NCBI GenBank assembly: GCA_030562195.1
Contig: JAUJPP010000012.1
Location: forward strand, 4,278,001-4,342,000
Direction of reading: 5' to 3'
Source: Nipponacmea schrenckii
Taxonomy: Eukaryota; Mollusca; Gastropoda; Lottiidae
Length of the DNA: 64,000 nucleotides
This document shows positions 42,930 to 54,911 of this stretch, one piece after another (positions within the stretch are counted from its first letter, which is position 1; the number at the start of each line of letters is the position of its first letter). The position numbers were made by a program, and so were the translations under genes. Below the pieces are notes generated by a model that worked only from the letters and a program-made list of their open reading frames with translations, made no database searches and was not told the DNA's origin.

Positions 42930-45466
42930 ATGAGTTCAAGTGGAGAAGAAGAAGAGGTAGGCCCGTCAGTCGATTCTAATGACAAAGAAGAGAGAATAGC
43001 AGCAAGACGATTACGAATTCAGAAAAGAATTGAAGCAGCAAAGAGGGACCCGAATGATCCTGGGGACAATAAAGAAATCAAGGAAGAGCTCAGCAAAAGT
43101 CGTAAACAGATAGAAGAAAGTCGACTTAGATTAACCAAGTTAAGGAAAGATGGCTTTGAACTCGTTACCAACATCCGAGTTGCAGGAGATTCTAGGGAAT
43201 CAAATCGAAGAGGAGAGGAAGATGAAGCTAAACGGTTGAGGCGAGAAAGATTAGAACAAGAGGCTAAATCTGGTACTGAGAGATTTGAAGAAATAACAAA
43301 AAAATGGGAGTCTGCTCTTCAAAAAGAAGTTCCACAATCATTACATGAAATGTTGATGCAGCAGAAAACTTCTTGTGATGCCATGATTGATGAGAAAAAT
43401 AAACTTATCAATGATTTCCAACTGGAATTGAAAAACAAAGATGATTTGTATGTTAAAGATTTGAAGAAGATGGCTGAGGACGTTGATTTGATGATAGAGA
43501 GAATGAATGAACAAATAAAAAACCTGAAACAAGCTCAAAGAGAAGAGTTGGAACAAGATGAACGTGCTTTTGTTGCAGAAAGAAATGAGCTGTTAGAGCA
43601 ACAGAAAAAGAAATGGGAAGAAAGAATGTCTTATCGACGGGACAAGGAAATAGAATACATGAAGAATCGGGAGAAGCGTGTAGAAGAATATGAACAAATG
43701 TTACAACATTTACGAGTTCAAGATGCTGAAGAATATAATATGGTGAAGATAAGACTTGAAACCGATGTTCAAATTTTAGAACAACAGTTACAACAGATGA
43801 GAGCTACCTATCAACTCAATCAAGAAAAACTAGAATATAATTTCCAAGTTTTAAAGAAACGAGATGAAGAAAATGCTATCACTAAAGCTCAGCAGAAAAG
43901 AAAAATTACTAGAATGCAAGATGTTTTAAATAGTTTAAGAATCAAGTTAACAAAACAAGAAAAACAATATCGAGATGAAAATACACAGCTCACTGAAGAT
44001 TATAAACGAATTGCTGAACAGTTTCGTGATTTACAGAAAAAATCTAAACATTTCATGGCTACAGATGCTAAAAAATTTGCTGATGTTTGGTGTATGAATG
44101 AAGAAGAATGTAAAGAACTATTAAATTCTGTGTTACAATGTGATGAAGTTATACATCAACAACAATTAGGCCTGCAATGGGAGACTCCAGATATGACATT
44201 CACAGAAAATGTTGGTCCTCTTCAGTTAACAGAAGAACGTAAGAGTGGTGTATCTGCTACTCAGGTATTACATGAAATAATGTCACAAACTGGTAGTCAA
44301 GCTGTTGAAGAAGTTCCTGATGAAGACAGCAAAGAGAAACCAAGAGCTAACATTTTCTCCAAAATCTCAGCCCATACTGTCAAATCAGTGTTAGAATTAC
44401 TTTGTGACGAGTCTGGTTTTTTAGTTGAGAAGAAATTACAGAAATTACTGGCGCCATTAGAAAAGGATGAACAATCCCTGATGAAACTAGATGCCATATT
44501 TACAGCTCTTGGTGTAGAATCAGAAGAGGACATCCATAAATTAACAACTTATTTCATGCATCTGGTAGAACGATTGGAGAGAGATCAAGAGAATCTTAAA
44601 GATGAGGGAACAGAAAAAGAAGTAGAAGAAGGTTCAATGCAGGGTACAGACGATATAGAGGAAGAAATTCAACATTTAACATCACAAGAAGAAGATAAAA
44701 GAGAACAAACATCTAAAGAATCTATTCAGCTCATCCATCCTAATGAAGTAATGAAAGCGTTGAGAGCATTCGTAGATGATCATCGTAAACCCACTAAAGA
44801 GAAAGGTCACAAGTCTCAGTTCCGTATAGCAGAATTAGAATACAGAGATCCATCAGAAGACTCTGAATATTGGGCCAAATACACAGGAACATTGAATGGT
44901 GTGAAAGAACGTGTTTGGGATGGTCTGATTGAAGGGTTAGATAAATATAAGTGAGTACTTCTTAAATATACATAAAACAATAATTATAGAAGTAATTCTA
45001 ATGTTTGTGATATATTCTTTTCAATTCTCAACTGTTCTTGATCATTTAATGGAAATTGAGACTTATTAAGCTAAATGTATTCAACAAGCCACCTATAAGT
45101 ATGTAGGTAAAATTCTCTAGTTCAAATCAAATATCTTTACCTATGGGACCTCAAATACATTTGATTTTCATTTCTTCCCAATATGAAATGAAAATGACTT
45201 TTCCCAAATGAGACTCATAAAGGTAAAGTTGGTGTAGCAAATGTATAACTTAACTTCCCACAATATATATTAAATCCAATATCTTTTCGCATTCCAGTGA
45301 AACCTTACAGAGTAGAAGTAATTTAATATTAGAAACAGATGCATTACGACAACAGAATGCTGAATTAAGAATGTTGTTACATCAATATGTGAACTCTAAA
45401 GTTAATACTGAACTAGAAATTCCTCCAACACGTGTCTTACAACTAGAAATGAATCCTCAGTATTAA
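42930..45466 (+). CDS. DRC1: Dynein regulatory complex subunit 1
   Basis: Scaffold of the nexin-dynein regulatory complex that links outer doublets and controls dynein in motile cilia and flagella. Two coding exons: 42930-44950 and 45298-45466 (intron GTGAGT...TTCCAG, phase 2), 729 residues, close to the 740 of the human protein. The sequence is almost entirely charged coiled coil. The N-terminal region (about residues 100-200, through MLMQQKTSCDAMIDEKNKLI) corresponds to the conserved NYD-SP28 segment. The C-terminal part (about 650-725), spanning YWAKYTGTLNGVKERVWDGL and the exon-2 LRQQNAELRMLLHQY segment, is the other conserved block. The start ATG follows an AT-rich 5' UTR. Unusually, 2 kb of the coding sequence is a single exon. 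AATAAA at about 45732 may end the transcript. Confidence 0.95.
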
Positions 45467-46743
45467 TGATCATGTGAACAGATTTCTCAGCATTATTTAT
45501 ATCCTTATATTCTGTGATATTTAATTTTAATATTGTTTATAGTCTTGTTAAATTATGTGAATAATATTTAAAAAGTATTTATATGATGTACTTCTATTTA
45601 TAGATTAATTGTTTTATTTGTCGTTACTCTGGTAATTCTAGACCAAAGTTTATTTATGTGAGATTTTGAATTGAAGATACAAAGATTAAGAACATCTTGG
45701 TATTGATCTCTCAGTTGGAGGCCTGTTTGAAAATAAACAAGCAACATTTGCGAAAAAAAATTTGAAATTTGTTTAAACATATCAATTCTTGGCACTGTCC
45801 AAAAAGGATAGGATATCTGGGATAATGTGCTGTTCAAGGCCACAATATAACACCAGAGCGCTCTTCTACAAAAATTTGTAAACTTCACTTACTAAATTTT
45901 AATAGCTAGATATTTATTTCTTCTTGATAAGGAAAACAAAACATTTTGACAAAAACAATATAATTTATTTTTGGGTCACAACTTTTAAATTTACATTACA
46001 AATTAATAACCCCCTTTTTTTTTCTTTTTTTTTTTAACCTATATTGAACCTAAATAAGAAAGACCAAGACACAGAATTAAGCAAAAAGAACTTGTATTTT
46101 ACAAGCATTTGAAGGTACATCTTACACCATAGAACATAAGCTTTTGACTTGCAAAAAAATTCTTATCAGCAAATATTCTCAAGGAATAATGAAGTGGCTT
46201 TCAGTTGGTACACATAAATTTAAACCACCAACAAGAACAGTGTTACAATATAATTAGAGTTTATCTAATACCACCCTCCCTATTTTGTTTTATTTACATT
46301 CTTTATATATTTTACTGATGAAGAACTTTACTTTGAAACTGTGCTATTCTCACTGTGAATGTACAAATAAGCAACAAAAACATGGTCATCACGTAATTTG
46401 TATTTCTCCAAAAAAAAAAAATATATACTGTATATATATAGAGATATTTCAAAATTTCAAATTAAATTAACTGCAATTTACTGCATGACACAAAGTCTCT
46501 ATTAACAAAATATACACTTTGTTAAACAGCACAGTACACATTTAACTTGTGCAATTATCGTTTTCTTTGTAACACAAGATTGTTTTTTGAATGAGCATCA
46601 CACAGCAAAAAAAAATTTAACAATAGAAAATAACACAAGAAGTAAACAATACTGCTAGGATGCAAATCATAAGTTTTAATATCGTGTTCTAAGATATCAA
46701 TAGCCGTTTCTTACTGAGACTCATCATCAAGGAAAATTAGTGT
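45467..46743. other. Convergent 3' UTR region of DRC1 and CSNK2B
   Basis: No coding segment. It should hold the DRC1 3' UTR (plus-strand AATAAA at about 45732) and the CSNK2B 3' UTR (minus-strand AATAAA at about 46289-46294 and 45964-45969). Several long A or T homopolymers (46014-46035, 46408-46420) occur. Confidence 0.5.
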
Positions 46744-49700
46744 TCATCGTTTACTATTGGTATGGCTGGTACTTCTCATTGGAAATTTAAAGTTGGCAGC
46801 AGCTTGGTACTGTAATTGGTAGGCTAGAGGATGTATCTTGAAGCCATACAATCTGAAAGACAAAAAGGAAAAGATAGCTTTAATCAAATGATATGTGCTT
46901 TAGCTTTGCCAAACCAGGTTTCATGCCTTCATTTTGTGACTTTCATAACGATTCTCATATTAATTTTGTGTTGTCAGATAATTCTGAACTTTAGTTTATC
47001 AACTTTTGCATTTGGCTTGTGTAATAAGCATGTCATCAGCTATCCAGCTAAAATTTGTCATAAATATTGTACGATAATATGGCTTAAAGATAATGATAAT
47101 GGAACAATGCAAAACCAACTGAAGCTGATCGTTTTTAACATGGTTATATTAGTTTCTCTCAATTATAGTTTCCTTTAAGTTTGTAAATAGCAAAAAACCA
47201 GTTTTAAATTTTGATCAATAAAACAGTGATTGATGTTTCAAAAAACTCTAGCTATATTTTCCAGTTTTATTAAATTAAATATAAAGCCACCATACCTTGG
47301 CACAAACTGATTTGCAGGTCGTTTTGGTCTGTATTCGGGGTGCACCATAAATAACATGTGAGGAAAGCCTGTTCCAAAATAAGCCCCATCTGTATGATGA
47401 TGGCGTGAGGATTTAGGAGTATAAACATCTTGACATTTAGGACAATATAACTTAACCATAGCTTCACCAGGTACATCAGATAATCCTAAAGTAACAATCA
47501 TGTTAAAAATGATATATTTTTATATCCTATTGGGACAAACATTAAGCCAGACATGGACAGGTGCATCAATTTCAGATGTTGATTTAAGTCTTGATTTCAT
47601 ATAACTAATCATTAGAGTACTATAAATGAAGGAAAAACTCAAATTAGGAATCTTACTTTCTATATATTTAAATGTATTTTACTAAATATAGCAGAATCTC
47701 AAGAAATGAGTTGCAATGTGGCTCAAAGTCCTGACAGAACAGCACAAAAGAGTCAGTACCACAGTCTACTGGATATGAAATCATCCAATTGAATTTTAAT
47801 TCAACTCTTCCTAAATTCTAATGTAATTAACCAAACCTAAAACAAAATCAATATTCAACTAAAAAGTCTACTGGTGACATACCTATAGGTAGCATAGCTT
47901 GATTTTCACAATAAACTCTAGGGCAGTAACCAAAATCTCCTTGTTGCCACTTTTCAATCTAGAAAACAAAGATATATATTATACCAGTTTTAGTTTGGTA
48001 TCATTGAATATAAAATAAGAAAATAACACATATTTATTACAAAAGCATAGAATTTCGTTGTTATGTCTTCAAGCAAGTTACAATGCAGCTCTCTATTTAA
48101 ACGCAGGAAAAGAATCATGCATCAAATTATTGACCAAATTACACCTGCCTAATCAAATGAAATGAATGGAGTTTTACGCCCTAGTCTTCTGCACATGATT
48201 GCACTAATTATAATGTACAACACTATACAGTGTACAATGAGGAATATGTTGCCTGTGAGAGCAGCATCAGTCAGGGCAATAGGAAATGATATACACACAG
48301 CCATGGGAATTAAAATAAATAATATACACAGGGCAATAGATATATAATATACACAGGGCAATAGATATATAATATACACAGGGCAATAGATATATAATAT
48401 ACACAGGGCAATAGAAATATAAAATACACAGGGGAATAGATATATAATATACACAGGGCAATAGATATATAATATACACAGAGCAATAGATATATAATAT
48501 ACACAGGGCAATAGATATATAATATACACAGGGCAATAGATATATAATTTACAAAGAGATCATCATATCATATATATATATATATTTGATGTGATATATA
48601 GCCAACCAATCATACACAAGACTTACCATTTGGGCAATACCTCTATTTGTCATGATATATCTGGCATGTATTAAACCATATAACATCTCTGCTGCCTGTT
48701 CTATTAGATCTGATTGATTTGGGTTATCTTCTAGATCTTCATCTAAATAATATCATTAATAAAATTAATATGAACACAATAATTGTAAGTTAACAATAAC
48801 ATTTTGACATTGGTAATCTCAAAATTACGCTAACAAGGCAATATCCTTCTATAATCTCTTTCAAAGAATACGTTTATCTCCAATTTGTTGAGTCGAATCA
48901 CTGGATATGTCAAACTAATCTCAGGGTCCCATCAAACAATTATCAATTAAATCACTGTATTGTGTCACTCAATATATTTTATACGTATGGTTGAAGTAAA
49001 ATAACTCCAATTAACCAATTTCAAAATGGCAACTAAATACCTTTATTGTTTGTCTCAAAGTACTGCTTATCTTTAAGTATTCACATGCTCACACAGATTT
49101 TGAGATAACATAGTTTCACTTTATATAAACTTGAAATTATTTATTTTGTGCGAATCCAAAAAAAAATGATCAGGGAACTAGAGTTTTGGTCTTGTTGAGA
49201 TTCAGAGACTTGCACGTAAATGAGATGAGGAGACTCACATGAATTTTTAGACCTGACCATCATTTCTTTTAGGAGAAGCTTCATTCTATCAACAACAAAA
49301 AAGTTTCTCCTATAAATTATCTGTATCCTTACCTGGTTCTAAATCTAGTATCATGTCTAAAGCTTGTCTGTAGTGAGGTACTTGTTCTATTAAACCAGTT
49401 AAATTAAATTTATCTTGTATATAATCTTCATCCACCTAAAATACATATATTAACAATACTTCAAGTTTTTATATACTACATGGCTTGATTATTGAACTAA
49501 TGACATAAAAAATGGTAAATAAGCTTAAATAACCCCGCTTCCTAGGTCAGATTTTTCATTAAGATTTCTCTTAAAGGATTACCTATGGAAGGGAATAGCT
49601 GCCATAATTAGATGCAATTAAGAAGCGTTGTAATAAGTCAAATGACGTGTAATAAAACAAAATACCTTAATGGCAAAAATTCATTTACCGTCTATCATGA

Positions 49701-50457
49701 AGAAAAAGACTATAAATTCCCCTGGGAGTATTTCTTAAATGATTTCCAGTTTTTAGTTCACGTGATGGTCATGTGATGAACGTAAAAGATACGACAAAAT
49801 AGATATGACAAAAGTTAAATGTAAAGAGAGAAACAGCACGCATCAAATAACCAATGTGTTATGGAGGGGGGTTTGTGACATACATCTAATGTAATATGTT
49901 TTTAGTAATATCATATTCTACAAAAACAAGATATATCTTGCCGTTAAAGTCTACACAATTTCATATAACTTGATAATGGTGATTAAATATGAAAGCAGAT
50001 TAGCCATGGGTTTCCTAAATCATGAACCAAGCCATTTGATGTAGAGGCAATAACTTTGATTTTAAACAGAGGTAATTATTTATTAGTATTTAGTTGGATA
50101 ACACAGAATGTCACAGTTTTTTTTTTTATAAAGTCAGTATACCAACAATGTTCAATAAACGCTCTTTATTACAATTGAGATTGTAGACGAGTCGACTGAA
50201 GATTGTGGACAAGTCAACTGTAGATTGTGGACAACTTGACTAAAGATTGTTTAAGCATTCAATCACTTTGTTGACAAGTTCACTGTAGGCAAGTTGACCT
50301 GTAGATCAGTTGACATGTAGACTAGTTGACCAAAACCTAGAAATATCCAGAGGGTTTACTTGATAATAGAACTAATTCAACTAACCTCACAAAAGAATTC
50401 ATTTCCTCGCAACCCACAAAACCATGATATCCAGGACACTTCTTCTGAACTACTCAT
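46744..50457 (-). CDS. CSNK2B: Casein kinase II regulatory subunit beta
   Basis: Dimeric regulatory subunit that holds two CK2 catalytic subunits and steers substrate choice. Six coding exons on the minus strand: 50386-50457, 49333-49435, 48627-48742, 47883-47958, 47296-47485 and 46744-46852, totalling 221 residues (human 215). All junctions are GT/AG and in phase. It starts [20 protein letters not shown], carries the acidic loop ([12 protein letters not shown], about residues 55-66), and keeps the zinc-binding cysteines C109, C114, C137 and C140 that form the dimer interface. The last exon follows the LYGFKIHP segment and has a diverged, slightly longer Ser/Thr/Lys-rich tail. Introns hold a minisatellite (intron 3), a SINE fragment and a degenerate short repeat (intron 1). 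Confidence 0.97.
48157..48210 (-). repeat. SINE fragment in CSNK2B intron 3
   Basis: aaatgaatggagttttacgc and tcttctgcac match the 3' part of the SINE at 42437-42700 in the same orientation. Only the 3' end remains. Confidence 0.5.
48322..48550. repeat. 25-bp minisatellite in CSNK2B intron 3
   Basis: Nine or so copies of a unit reading gggcaatagatatataatat plus acaca, with starts at 48331, 48356, 48381, 48406 and so on. Single-base variants (gggg, gagc, agaaat) mark individual units. Because 25 is not a multiple of three, the long minus-strand frames across it cycle through three phases and are not coding evidence. Confidence 0.92.
50178..50335. repeat. Degenerate ~22-bp repeat in CSNK2B intron 1
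   Basis: Variants of gattgtggacaagtcaactg recur six or seven times (gattgtagacgagtcgactg, gattgtggacaacttgacta, gtaggcaagttgacctg and others) with irregular spacing. Confidence 0.6.
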
Positions 50458-51093
50458 TCTTTATCTTTTCTGAAGAGACAACAGATGTGTTTAGGGATTA
50501 TTACGTTTCAGAGTAGGCTGCCTGTATGTGTAGTTTTCATACCGTGCTTCTCTGCTAGTCTCTTTAGCCTCACCACTTTCAAAACTTTATAAGAGCCTAA
50601 ATATATAGATACTAAGGAATGAGCATATTGCACATTTTCACCTGTGATATAAAAAATAGGTATTTTCCAAACAAACAGGCTTATTTCTACCGTGTATGTG
50701 ACAAAAGACAATTATTCTCGGTACAATTAGTAGTTGGGTAGGAAAAAGAAAGCCCCTTTCGATATAGTGTCAACAGTCAAAAGATATCCTATGGTATAAC
50801 AGTATTTGTTATGCATATTTATAATTTACTTAATTTAATTTACACTAGACTAGGGAGTACGGTCATATAATTATAAATAAGCCAAGTTAGGTCTAATTAA
50901 AACTAGATCAATTAACATCCATTCAAATATTCTCGACTTAAACATAACTGCCCATTTAGTGCAAAACATTTGCATTTATTGGCCATATAATGAGAATTTA
51001 TAAATAGATCTCTGAATGGGAATCATTTTAACATAGTTACTTTTCAAGTATTCTCCGAAAAGGATTTTTAGAAATGGCTTCTTTTGTTTCAGT

Positions 51094-51104
51094 TGCGCAT
51101 GCGT
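51094..51104. promoter_or_regulatory. NRF1-like palindrome upstream of CSNK2B
   Basis: TGCGCATGCGT, one base from the TGCGCATGCGC core bound by NRF1, about 640 bp upstream of the CSNK2B start. NRF1 sites are common in TATA-less housekeeping promoters. Whether transcription begins here (with an upstream non-coding exon) is unknown. Confidence 0.35.
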
Positions 51105-51721
51105 CTGAATCACAAATAATTTCGTTTCGGTTTATTCATGACTAATCATTTTGTAAGTGATTTTTTAACAAAAAAAAATATAGAATTAAGGACATGAAAG
51201 TGTTTGTGTGAGTGAAAAACATAAAATAACAAATTTAGTGAGTTCTATTCTTATGTACTTTGATAGTTGAGAATAAGATCGTTTCATGTCAAATACCTGT
51301 TCTGTAACTTGTACTCTATTCAAAAACAACGCGGGAATGGGTGTTTCCGGTATAAACAAAAGAAAACTAAAAATATTAAATATAAGAAATACCGTACGAT
51401 TCCCAAATGTTACCTATTGGCACAATTGATAACGTCTGATAAATAAGGTATGTAACTTAGTAGTTAGGTCAATCCTTCTTTAGAAAACCAAAATATGATA
51501 TCACATCTAGTTTGACATCTTGCCTTGCTGGCTTAGTAACTAAGTCAAAGTAGGCCTAGCAAGAAGATGGTCTTTCATGTTGACTACTGTACTATCTTGT
51601 GCGATATCAGGAAGCAAACGCTGACTTGTGATAAACCTACCAACGTTATATCTGAGCCCTGTTTGTGTTTCATGCCAGCACAGTTAAAACTGGTATCAAT
51701 GAACACTGTCTTTCCTTGGAG

Positions 51722-51943
51722 CAGTGGTGGATTAGTGAGTTAGACACTTGCTCAATCCCAGCAAAGCGAAAGGTTGAGGTGAACTTTCAGAAATTTTAGT
51801 CCGTTTCCCCATGTCAGTAATGCAGGTACAAAGTACTGATATGGAAAAAGCGTCTTATCGTTTGGGTTTGAAAATAAACCCAATGCCATGTGTTCTACAG
51901 GTTATGCACATTTAAGATCCATCAAGTATGGGAAATCGGCTTA
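51722..51943 (+). mobile_element. tRNA-derived SINE, 5' part
   Basis: Starts with an A-box-like TGGATTAGTGAGTTAGAC and a B-box-like GGTTGAGGTGAAC, followed by the body shared with 42437-42700 (catgtcagtaatgcaggtac, ggaaaaagcgtctta, atgcacatttaagatcc). The body breaks at about 51943 and resumes at about 53215 (cattgcctgtcttcatt to ggatgtaaaactcc, ending near 53320), so the SINE was split by the insertion at 51944-53210. Confidence 0.65.
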
Positions 51944-52302
51944 CAGTGGTTTCCTCCTTTTACAAGTTCCTCATCAGTAGTTTCCCCCCAGTGTTTTCCA
52001 CCTCTTTTTAATCCCAGTGGTTTCCCCCCTCTATTCCCCCCCTATTCTAAGTGGTTTCCTCCCCTAATTAATATATGATAAGGTAATTAAAAATCCTGGT
52101 TATCTTTGATCAGCTTCTGTGATGGCTTCAAATGAACAAATACAAGGAATAAGGAAACCATTGGAATAGGCTAAATTAATTTGATAACCTTGATTGTTAT
52201 TTATAATATATGATACAAAATCATATAAATATCATACAAAATTCCTCATACTCCATTTTATTTCGACGTTTTTGCGTTACAATTATAATACCCTTGTTAG
52301 AC

Positions 52303-52371
52303 CAGGGCAGCATGCCATTACTTGTGTGTGATGAATGTGGAAAATGCTGTCACAGGAAATGTAATACAGGT
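52303..52371 (+). pseudogene. PHD-like zinc-finger exon fragment
   Basis: The frame reads LLVCDECGKCCHRKCNTG and stops at a good donor (g/GTATGT at 52371-52372). C-x2-C and H-x3-C spacing resembles the PHD-like finger at the N-terminus of some invertebrate MULE transposases. A possible next exon starts after TTTTAG at about 52613 but closes within 12 codons in the matching phase, so the gene is broken. Function is inferred from weak pattern similarity only. Confidence 0.35.
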
Positions 52372-52635
52372 ATGTTAATTTATGTTATTTAGTAGGATTA
52401 CTCAATTTCTATTAATATTAAAACAGAAAAAAATTAGTAACTTAAAGAATTATTTACATGGCTGTCAGAAGGGAAAAGACTGAAATTAAGTGGATTATGT
52501 GGAGTAATTAATTAATCTTTTAATTAACCAATTTCAATGACACACATTGTTATCAGTCTTAATCAATAAATTGAATGATTGGCAGTGATTAAATCATTTA
52601 TTGTTTGTTTTAGGTGTTGAAGGAAATCACAAGTC

Positions 52636-52977
52636 TTGTGGAAGATAATCTTCAATTTGGCGAAAAGTAAGTACAAACTGCTTGCCTACATGGCACTCCC
52701 TTTTTTACTGGCAGAGAAAGCCAATACAGAACCACTTAAACAACTTGTTCACTATCTTAAGACAACATGGTTTGAAGCAACAACATATTCAGTAACCAAT
52801 ATCAGCATTCACAATGCCTCTTTTGAGATGTGAAGGAGACTGGGTTGATACCAAGACTCAGTAGGAGATGCAAGCCTTACAAGAAGACACTGTGGTGTTT
52901 AATACTATAAACAAAACATTGATGGATTTATGGTCAAAGTATGAAAAAAAAAAAGTTTCTTCATCAGTGTAAATGTT
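52636..52977 (+). pseudogene. C-terminal transposase-like fragments
   Basis: 52690-52833 carries PLKQLVHYLKTTWFEATT, and after two frame changes 52871-52977 carries TLMDLWSKYEKKKVSS. The order YL-x-TTW then LW-x-x-YE resembles the C-terminal region I know from FLYWCH-type MULE transposases. Stops and frame changes (52831, 52860) make it a pseudogene. The catalytic core is absent. Assignment is tentative. Confidence 0.35.
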
Positions 52978-53388
52978 ATGCAGGAAAACAAATATCCTAA
53001 GTGAAAATAGGAAGAACATGTATATGTATTATTATTGTTATTGTTATTAATGAAAATAAAATATATATTTAATTCAAATTATCCTTGTTATTTAAGCATA
53101 AATAAATAGCATATATGGGGGAGGAAACCACTGGGGGGAAGTCACTAGGGTGGAACTTGTAAAAGGGGGAAACCACTGTGGGTGGAACTGTAAAAAGGAG
53201 GAAACCACTGCATCCCGGGAAGTTGAGGCTTATGCTGCTTACCAAATTTAACGTCATTGCCTGTCTTCATTAGCCTCCTCTATTAGCCCATATCAATGTC
53301 CAGAAGAGTAGGATGTAAAACTCCACACTTCAGCACACCATATTTTATTATTCCAGAAAATAGTTAAATTTGTTGATATTGAATCAAA

Positions 53389-54911
53389 ATGGCTGAAAGA
53401 CCAGAAGATTTAAACTTACCCAATGCAGTGGTAACTAGAATTATCAAAGAAGCTGTAAGTTAAGTTGTCATTCTAAAGCAAGAGCCATTGATTTGTATCC
53501 TGATATGTTGTGCCAATTTTTTTACAAGGAATAAAACCTTGATTTTATAAAGTTTTTAAATGTATTCAAGCAATTATTTATACCTGTGTTTCAGGATTTT
53601 ATTTGTCCTTGAAAATTTGTCTTATATTATAGATTCCAGAGGGTATAAATGTATCTAAAGAAGCCAGACTAGCCATTTCTAAAGCTGCCAGCGTGTTTGT
53701 TTTATATGCTACCTCATGGTAAGTAGTTTATTTTGATTCTCTGTGTCATTATCATCCTTAATCTATTTTAGCTATTCCTCGTAATAAAAACTGTAAGAAA
53801 AAGTTGATAGACTATGGGTCGAAAGATGGAATAAGGGCTTTAAAATCTTTCACCCTTTATGAGCTGTACGACTACGACTGGAAACAACATGATTATATTA
53901 CTCAATGAGGTATAGTTGGTCCAACCTTGACTGCTAATTGGTTGATAAAAAGGTGAAACTCTATTTGTTTTCAGCTCCAATAATTTTGCTCTAAAAGGTA
54001 AAAGAAAGACTATAAATGCAACTGATGTTATATCTGCTATGGAAGATATGGAGTTTGAACAATTTGTTGATCCTTTGAAAGAATGTTTAGATGGTAGGTT
54101 TCACCTTTATAATACAAAAATGATAAATGATGGTATATGCACACATTGAAATTTATCATGTCCCTGCCTTTTTATTTGAATTAATATAGTCTCACTTTAT
54201 CACAGAAAAGAGTCATCTTACTTTTTATAATTTTGTTTGATCGGTCTGTTCACATGGTTCACTGTTCTTCAGTGCATTGACTGCTTTCCAAGTTTGGAAT
54301 TCAAAATGGAGCTCCTGTCAGTTATGCATGTTTAGAGGAGCTGACATTAAAAAGTGTCTGATTTGTATGCTAGAGGCTATGAATGTTAAAAGATACCTGG
54401 ACTATAATACTGTCTTGGTGAAATTTCAAACGTTTCACGCTGCATGACATTTTTGTATACATCTTTGTTGGCCTGTTAAGGTCCAAAAACAAAAAAAAAA
54501 AGGATTTTTAAATCTCCATTTCATTTGGGCACATTAGCATTGTTTTTACTTTACAGACCACAATTTTCCATGTCAATTTAGGAAACAGAAACTGTTAATA
54601 TGCTAGTTTGTCTGTTCTGTGTTAGTTTATTTAGATATTTACCAATACCATTTTCATTTTCAGTTTTTCGTAATGAACAGAAAGGTAAAAGAGAAGCATC
54701 ACAACAAAGAAAGAAAGATAGAGAACAGAGTAATAATTCTACATTAGATGGAAGTAATTTAGATTTGACAGTAGAAGATGATGAAGAAGATGATGAGGAA
54801 AAAGTGAACAATAATAGTAAAAATAAAGAGACCGAGAAAGCTGACTCTGATATAATGATTATTAATGATGATTCAGAATCAAATAGTGAAAAAGAGGTGG
54901 AAGAAGGTTGA
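53389..54911 (+). CDS. POLE3: DNA polymerase epsilon subunit 3 / CHRAC histone-fold protein
   Basis: Histone-fold protein that pairs with POLE4 in DNA polymerase epsilon and with CHRAC15 in the chromatin accessibility complex; acts in nuclear replication and histone handling. Four coding exons: 53389-53454, 53633-53718, 53975-54093 and 54664-54911, 172 residues (human about 147). The start [20 protein letters not shown] is nearly identical to the vertebrate protein. The histone fold spans about residues 8-90 and includes [15 protein letters not shown] and [14 protein letters not shown]. The last exon is a Lys/Glu/Asp-rich tail, longer than in human and ending EKEVEEG. All introns are GT/AG. 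Polyadenylation signals AATAAA lie at about 55137 and 55258. Confidence 0.97.

Larger units (their letters stand above)
51944..53210. mobile_element. Deleted Mutator-like (MULE) element inserted in a SINE
   Basis: The termini are inverse: CAGTGGTTTCCTCCTTTT at 51944 and its inverse ending at 53210. The CAGTGGTTTCC motif is repeated about four times at each end, pointing inward, as subterminal binding-site arrays do. Inside are fragments of a protein (see 52303 and 52636) and AATAAA signals near 53057. No clear 8-10 bp target duplication is visible, though gggaaatcggctta and gggaagttgaggctta on the two sides are similar. Confidence 0.55.

Noticed and set aside
47238..47295. Continuation of the CSNK2B exon 5 frame past 47296 (YGGFIFNL...)
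   Set aside because: The frame reads into intron 5 after a GTATGG donor; the true next exon (46744-46852) restores the conserved LYGFKIHP segment.
48149..48536. Overlapping minus frames rich in Tyr, Ile, Cys and Leu
   Set aside because: They are the three phases of the 25-bp intronic minisatellite.
53800..53970. Possible extra POLE3 exon in intron 2
   Set aside because: The exon 2 to exon 3 join at 53718/53975 gives an uninterrupted match to the known protein; the intron sequence has stops in all relevant frames.
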